This document shows positions 30,557 to 64,000 of a DNA stretch of 64,000 nt, piece after piece. Positions within the stretch are counted from its first letter, which is position 1. Each line of letters starts with the position of its first letter. Made by a program: the position numbers and the translations under genes. The notes under the pieces were generated by a model. The model saw only the letters and a program-made list of their open reading frames with translations. It did not search any database and was not told where the DNA came from. Source of the DNA: Hydractinia symbiolongicarpus (lineage: Eukaryota > Cnidaria > Hydrozoa > Anthoathecata > Hydractiniidae); the NCBI RefSeq assembly GCF_029227915.1, contig NC_079885.1:12475001-12539000 (forward strand), given 5' to 3'.

Positions 30557-31021
30557 ATGTCACTACCTCCAACATCGACAAAACGTTTGACAAAGGAGTT
30601 GCTTGATCTTTCTAAGCAGCCAATTGATGGTATTATTTTTGATTCTGATAAAATCTCGACAAATCTTCACAAATGGCGAATCACAGTAAAAGGTGCACCC
30701 GAAACACTTTACGATGGGGAACTTTTCCAGCTAGAATTTACATTTGGAAATAACTATCCCTTTGATTCTCCACAAGTTACTTTTGTTGGCGAAAATATAC
30801 CTATTCATCCACATGTATATACTAATGGACATATATGTTTATCAATTTTAACAGAGGACTGGACTCCAGCTATGTCTGTAACATCAATTTGCTTAAGTAT
30901 AGTGAGTATGCTGAGTAGCTGTAAAGAAAAAAAGCTACCACCGGATAATAATATGTATGTGCGCACTGCAAATAAAAACCCTAAGAAAACCAAATGGTGG
31001 TTTCACGATGACAAAGTATAG
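30557..31021 (+). CDS. UBE2W: Ubiquitin-conjugating enzyme E2 W
   Basis: Full-length 154-residue E2 in one exon. Landmarks: LTKELLDL helix 1, GAPETLYDGELFQLEF, YPFDSPQVTFVGENIPIHPH, NGHICLSIL with active-site Cys94, EDWTPAMSV, CLSIVSMLSSCKEK, and the C-terminal YVRTANKNPKKTKWWFHDD. HPH in place of the usual HPN and the NPKKTKWW tail are UBE2W hallmarks. This E2 ubiquitinates protein N-termini in the nucleus and cytosol. Length matches the family (about 150). Its coding region lacks introns, unlike neighbouring genes, which could mean a retrocopy, but no poly(A) tail or flanking duplication is visible and the frame is clean. Confidence 0.95.
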   Translation: MSLPPTSTKRLTKELLDLSKQPIDGIIFDSDKISTNLHKWRITVKGAPETLYDGELFQLEFTFGNNYPFDSPQVTFVGENIPIHPHVYTNGHICLSILTEDWTPAMSVTSICLSIVSMLSSCKEKKLPPDNNMYVRTANKNPKKTKWWFHDDKV

Positions 31022-31136
31022 ATTTTCTTTCACACGTTTATTGGTTAGGTATCAAATAGTCAATCTAAGAATCCAATTGATATGTTGAAATGTGTTGTGC
31101 ACATTTTTCTTTTTGTTGAAGCTTTGGATACAAGTA

Positions 31137-31142
31137 AATAAA
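31137..31142 (+). terminator. Polyadenylation signal of UBE2W
   Basis: AATAAA about 115 bases after the UBE2W stop; the first match downstream. Confidence 0.45.
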
Positions 31143-32565
31143 AATTTCTAAAGGGAGGGATTAGGAATAGAGTGAAAAAAATTGTTTTCTTTTTTAATTT
31201 TAATGATATGTGTTATAATTTTTAATTCATGTTTGTAGTTTTTTAAAACCTAGTTTTAAGCATTGAAAATAATTTTTTTCCTCAGTTTGTCACAATGATG
31301 CAAAAATTGGAAAGACTTGTGTTTAGGTGCACAAAAGATTCTTTTGTTGCATATGACACTATGTAAAATTATGCAAAACTTTTTTTTATATAAAAAATTT
31401 CATACTTATCTTGTGGTCTTATTATAATTTTTATAATTTATTATAAATGCTAAGTGAATGTTTTTAAGTTAACTTATTATCCTTTTAAATGTCTATGCTT
31501 TTGAGATGTCTTCCCTCACTAAACTCACAACACCAGTTTTCCTCACATCTTGAAACATATTTTATGTATAACATTTTTCCAACTTTATTTCTTTATGTCA
31601 CACTGATAGACAAGTGCTAACACATGCTTTATGTTCCCTAAATTTCATTAAAATAACTTAAAGCTCTTGTGCCTTGTTTATTATTCTATCATTTTTCCAT
31701 TCTTTTAGGATCTGTTTTATTTCTTATATTTTTGTTTTACTGTTTCACTGTTTGTTTGTTTATGTTTTTTTTCTGCATTTAATAATTTTCTATTTTAAAA
31801 AAACCATTATCAGCATCACAACAAAAGAGGTTTGCATGTTTTAATATGTTAAATAATATGTTGCAATTTGTTTTGAAATGGTGCAGGCCTACTGAAATTT
31901 TTTTAATTCTTAAAATTTTTACCCACAAAAAAATAATAATGTTGAATAAGAACAGTATTGAGTTGTTGGAGAAGCAACAAAAAATAATGAAAAAAAATTT
32001 CTTTTCTTATTTCTTTCACATTTTCTTGACATAAACCAGTGAAATATAATCAGATTTTTTTTCCATAGAGAAAACATATGCAATATATAAAGACTTTTTA
32101 CATCTCAAATCTCGACTGACTAACTTTTGGCCTAGTTTGTGATCTCATTATATCTTTTCGAATTTCAGGTTGAAAAAAAAATAGACCTTTTTCCAACTTA
32201 ATTTTAGTAAAATAATCTGGGACAAAATTCCAGTCTGTTAGGGCTGAGATACCCTTGCTTTATTATTTTATCCTCCTCATCAGTTTAAAACACACATACT
32301 GTCAGATGTTCGGTTAAAACAAAAACAGCAATTATAAAATTATAAGAGTTATAAATTTAAGTTTAACAAGTAAATTTTGTTGAATGACACTTTCTTGGTG
32401 TTTAAATTTTGATCAACGCTATACATTTTATTTTATTTTATGTATTACATTCAAATTTTTAGGTAAATAAGCATGTAAATATAACATGTAAAAATCCAAA
32501 AACAGAAAACAAAGACATGTAAAATCTAATAGATAGGGTTCTGCATACCCGAGAATTAGTCAAAA
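31143..32565. other. Intergenic spacer UBE2W to RPGRIP1L
   Basis: AT-rich, no gene or repeat boundary recognised. It must hold the promoter and 5' UTR of the RPGRIP1L homologue. Confidence 0.4.
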
Positions 32566-61106
<28,541 letters not shown>

Positions 61107-61336
61107 CCGTGTTTTCGAAAGAGTTTCAACATTTTAAAGTAAACCGTGGTGCAACCGTGGAGATTTGTTGACACAATTCTTTAGTTACTCGCAGTATCAC
61201 TAAAAAAGAAATTTTAGACTTTAGGCTTACAAATGTTAAAAATTATACAGAGAAAAACTACGTGTATATAGTTAACGAATGACAATATTTTTATTTAAAT
61301 TTAATCAACCTTTTTTTTAGGTTTATAATATATGAA

Positions 61337-61342
61337 AATAAA
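61337..61342 (+). terminator. Polyadenylation signal of RPGRIP1L
   Basis: AATAAA about 230 bases after the stop codon. Confidence 0.5.
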
Positions 61343-64000
61343 GCGCCTTCGGATTGGTATGTGTCAATGATCCGGTAACCGGAAAAGTGTAAAGTGTTTC
61401 TGCTTTGTTTGATTAGGTTTTACACATTTCAATCGCTTTTCAGTAAATCTGCTTTTTCTTCGAAAATGCGCTGTAAATGATAAAACTTTTTTTCGCTTTT
61501 TACACCAACATTCTCGGAAATAAAAGCATTCAAATTGTAATTTTCGCTTGTCGTTAGTGCGTTTAAAACTTGGAGGAAGGAAGACAATTGAAATGAAGAC
61601 CTGAAGATTCCGCTTTTTCTTAGATAAATCGCCGAAATTTTTGTGTTACAGAGTGGAATTTTTTAAGAAAAAATCTTTATTAAAGAATTATTTATTTTTA
61701 GATTTTTTTTCTGTTTTTGATAATCTCACTAATGTTAATGCAACATATACCTATCTGAAGTCTCGGAGAATAATAGAAGGTTCAAGGCAAAATATGATAT
61801 AAAATATTTCTTTATAAAAGAACAGAAAAATTTTCATGAGGATTACTTTCGCATTATCTAACATTAAAAATTTTTCAAGATAAACTTCTGCGATTTTGCG
61901 ATTTATAATTATTTAAATTTCTCGCTGAAAATTTTTTAGGTTTAAAACCAATGTCTCATCAAGGAGTTTTAAAGAGATAAGGAGATACATCTCAGCAACG
62001 CCCATTTAAATTCTATTCAAATTTCTTTTGTTTACGTGCTCCTTTGAACCTATCCGTTGCGCCGCTTTTGCTGTATTTTTATATGCTGAGTGTGAGACGA
62101 GTGTTTTAACGACAAAGCAGAACTTTCAAAAAACATATTAAAAACTATACCGAACATAAATAAAACAAATGGCTCTGTGGAGCTATAAGAATTAATGCTG
62201 GTGAAGTTTAATATCCCCACTTGCAAAACGATTCAGCTGGTATTTGGAGCTTATAATGTGGAAATTGTTGCCCTGAGTTATGGTGTAATTTTATATCTTG
62301 TAGATGTTTCTGTATGTTCACTCCTAGCACAGCGTCAGTTAAAAAATTGGTAAAACTTTTAAAAAATTTACCGCAGGAGGGGTTGCATATTGGTACATAT
62401 TTTTATCTTCAAAGTTACTGAATTTTTTGGTATAGATTCGGTGTTCGGTGACTATTGTTTCTTTCATAGAACAAAAGAAAATATTAATTATTTGTTACTA
62501 TCTCTAATACACCTTTACGATAATTCAATTGTACATGCGTTCCTACGGCTCTCCATCGTTTTACAATATCGGAAAAAAGGAGGTAAAAATCGTGTTTTTA
62601 TGAGAGTTTGTTAGAGACGAAAGCGTGTTTTCTTCAGTTTTTTAACTTCTCTTGTATCAATTTCTTTCAAATTTTGAGGAAACGTTAATAATAATAAGAT
62701 ACAACTTATGTGTACTTTTCATTAAAAACAAAACGCGGCAAGAAAAGTTATCACGAAAGAACGTGTTTACTCCCTATAAAAGTGTGATGTTTACCTCCTC
62801 CGATCGCAAAATAAGCTGCGATGGAGTGTTAGTTTTCCCGAATTATCGTAAAGGTGTATTATGCGTTTTTCGTTGGACAGTGATTTACTTTTATTTCTTC
62901 GTGTTATTATTTTCTAATATTGTTTTTTTTATCTTTATGTTACCATAATTTCCCTCATATTCGGCTGATTTTACTTATTTTCTGCATGTACCACCAAAAA
63001 TGTTTAAAAACTGATGTTAAACGATCAAAATAAAAAGCAAAAGAGTTCTTAACGCTGGAAAAAATAATTTATAATTATGGAGAAATAACAATGAACAACG
63101 GTTACTTTTATAATTTACGCGCGAGATTTCAAAAATTTTGTTTACAAAACTGAATATAAAAACAATGCAGCAACCTGCAAATCGGCAACGGATGGTTTCA
63201 ACAGAAACTGCTGAGATGTATCTCCTCCTTTTAAACCTCCCTGGTCTCATATAGTGTGTAAATCTTTCGTTCTTACCCTATTGTCATATAGGCTATGCAA
63301 CAACTTTCTTGCAGTAAAAAAAACACATCAGAAGTAAAAGTTTTTTACCAAAATATAATAAATTAATTTGAAACCGATTAGTCCTTGAAGCCATTTGGTA
63401 TTATATGTTTTAGACCAGTTTGATGTAATTAACTCAAAAAAAATTTCACTTTTGAATTCAGCCATTTTCAGAGACGCCGATAAACTGTTTTTGACAGCAT
63501 ATCCATTTTGACAAGCTACATGTACAGAAAACAATAAAAATGATTCTCAGGATTATAATATGTCAGACAGATAAAATGTGTCCTAGGTTTAGGACCAAAT
63601 ACTTTATCCAGCCCAGAGAAAGTGGGAATGTGCTTCTAAAGCACAGTGCCAAATATTTAATCTAAATTTTATGCCGTATGTTGTTAGAAAGTTATTTTTT
63701 TGTCCACCTCGATCTGCAACACGGTTAATTAATTTTCGATTACCCACAGGAACTTATTCTGCAAAATGAAAAATGCTAAACAACTGTAATTGCTTTGCAG
63801 AAGTAACAATGACTTCGTCCTGTGAATGTTTGTTTTTTGTCGTGACAACGTATTTAAACAACATGCAATGCCTTGCATACCTAACTAGCTATAAGTCTTG
63901 ACTGTTCAATGTTATGGGAGGTCCAAAATAACTAGCTAGCTATCTTTAATTAAAATGACACTTAAATCTTTTATGTAGTTAGCTACATAAACATAATGTA
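61343..64000. other. Non-coding stretch at window end
   Basis: No gene recognised. ORFs at 62390-62614, 62652-62948 and 63017-63250 have no family resemblance. A CTTCTGCGATTTTGCGATTT patch near 61885 recalls the TTCGCG repeat family. TAGCTAGCTA words recur near 63930-63990. Confidence 0.45.

Noticed and set aside
61107-64000. Search for a further gene after RPGRIP1L
   Set aside because: Only short ORFs without domains or splice support were found.

Overview
This 64 kb window is AT-rich, intron-rich animal DNA. It most likely comes from a hydrozoan cnidarian of the Hydractinia type. Three things point there: a secreted lectin combining SUEL/rhamnose-binding domains with thrombospondin type 1 repeats (the architecture of the Hydractinia rhamnospondins, as I recall the literature), short exons with GT-AG introns, and a repeat load of DIRS, pogo/Tigger, piggyBac-like, hAT-like, Helitron-like and LINE remnants. 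The species is an inference; no marker gene proves it.

Layout. 1-17.6 kb is a repeat graveyard with no convincing host gene. It holds a 3.35 kb element with 9-bp target duplications and arrays of an ACGTGCCA motif at both ends (841-4190), with a decayed pogo-like element nested inside it. It also holds a Tigger-like transposase pseudogene (9.1-10.0 kb), a LINE 3' remnant (10.2-11.3 kb), a TA-flanked MITE (12.2-12.9 kb) and a TTAA-flanked piggyBac-type MITE carrying a 20-G run (13.6-14.4 kb). 17.7-22.4 kb is one complete nine-exon gene for a 600-residue secreted lectin: signal peptide, SUEL, five TSP1 repeats, two SUEL domains. Four TSP1 exons form a 266-bp tandem array that is almost identical in exons and introns. 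22.4-25.4 kb is non-coding. 26.1-29.6 kb (minus strand) is a degenerate DIRS-like retrotransposon (gag, RT, RNase H, tyrosine recombinase) interrupted by a 200-bp hAT-like MITE and followed on its 5' side by a tRNA-derived SINE-like segment. 30.6-31.0 kb is an intronless UBE2W-type ubiquitin-conjugating enzyme. 32.6-61.1 kb is a complete RPGRIP1L homologue.

The RPGRIP1L model was assembled by hand: 39 coding exons with compatible splice phases at every junction, 3,870 nt including the stop, 1,289 residues. It has a long N-terminal coiled coil, two C2 domains, an acidic linker and a C-terminal RPGR-interacting C2 domain. Its introns contain a LINE fragment, an (ATTT)n tract, a 9-bp minisatellite, two small tandem arrays and a dispersed repeat also present near 7 kb. 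61.3-64 kb shows no gene.

The genes do not form a pathway. The lectin is a likely surface or secreted recognition protein, UBE2W an N-terminal ubiquitin-conjugating enzyme, and RPGRIP1L a ciliary transition-zone scaffold. Among the less expected signals are four short near-perfect hairpins with 2-4 nt loops. In two of them, inside transposon coding remnants, the protein family shows which arm is ancestral, so they look like template-switch mutations.
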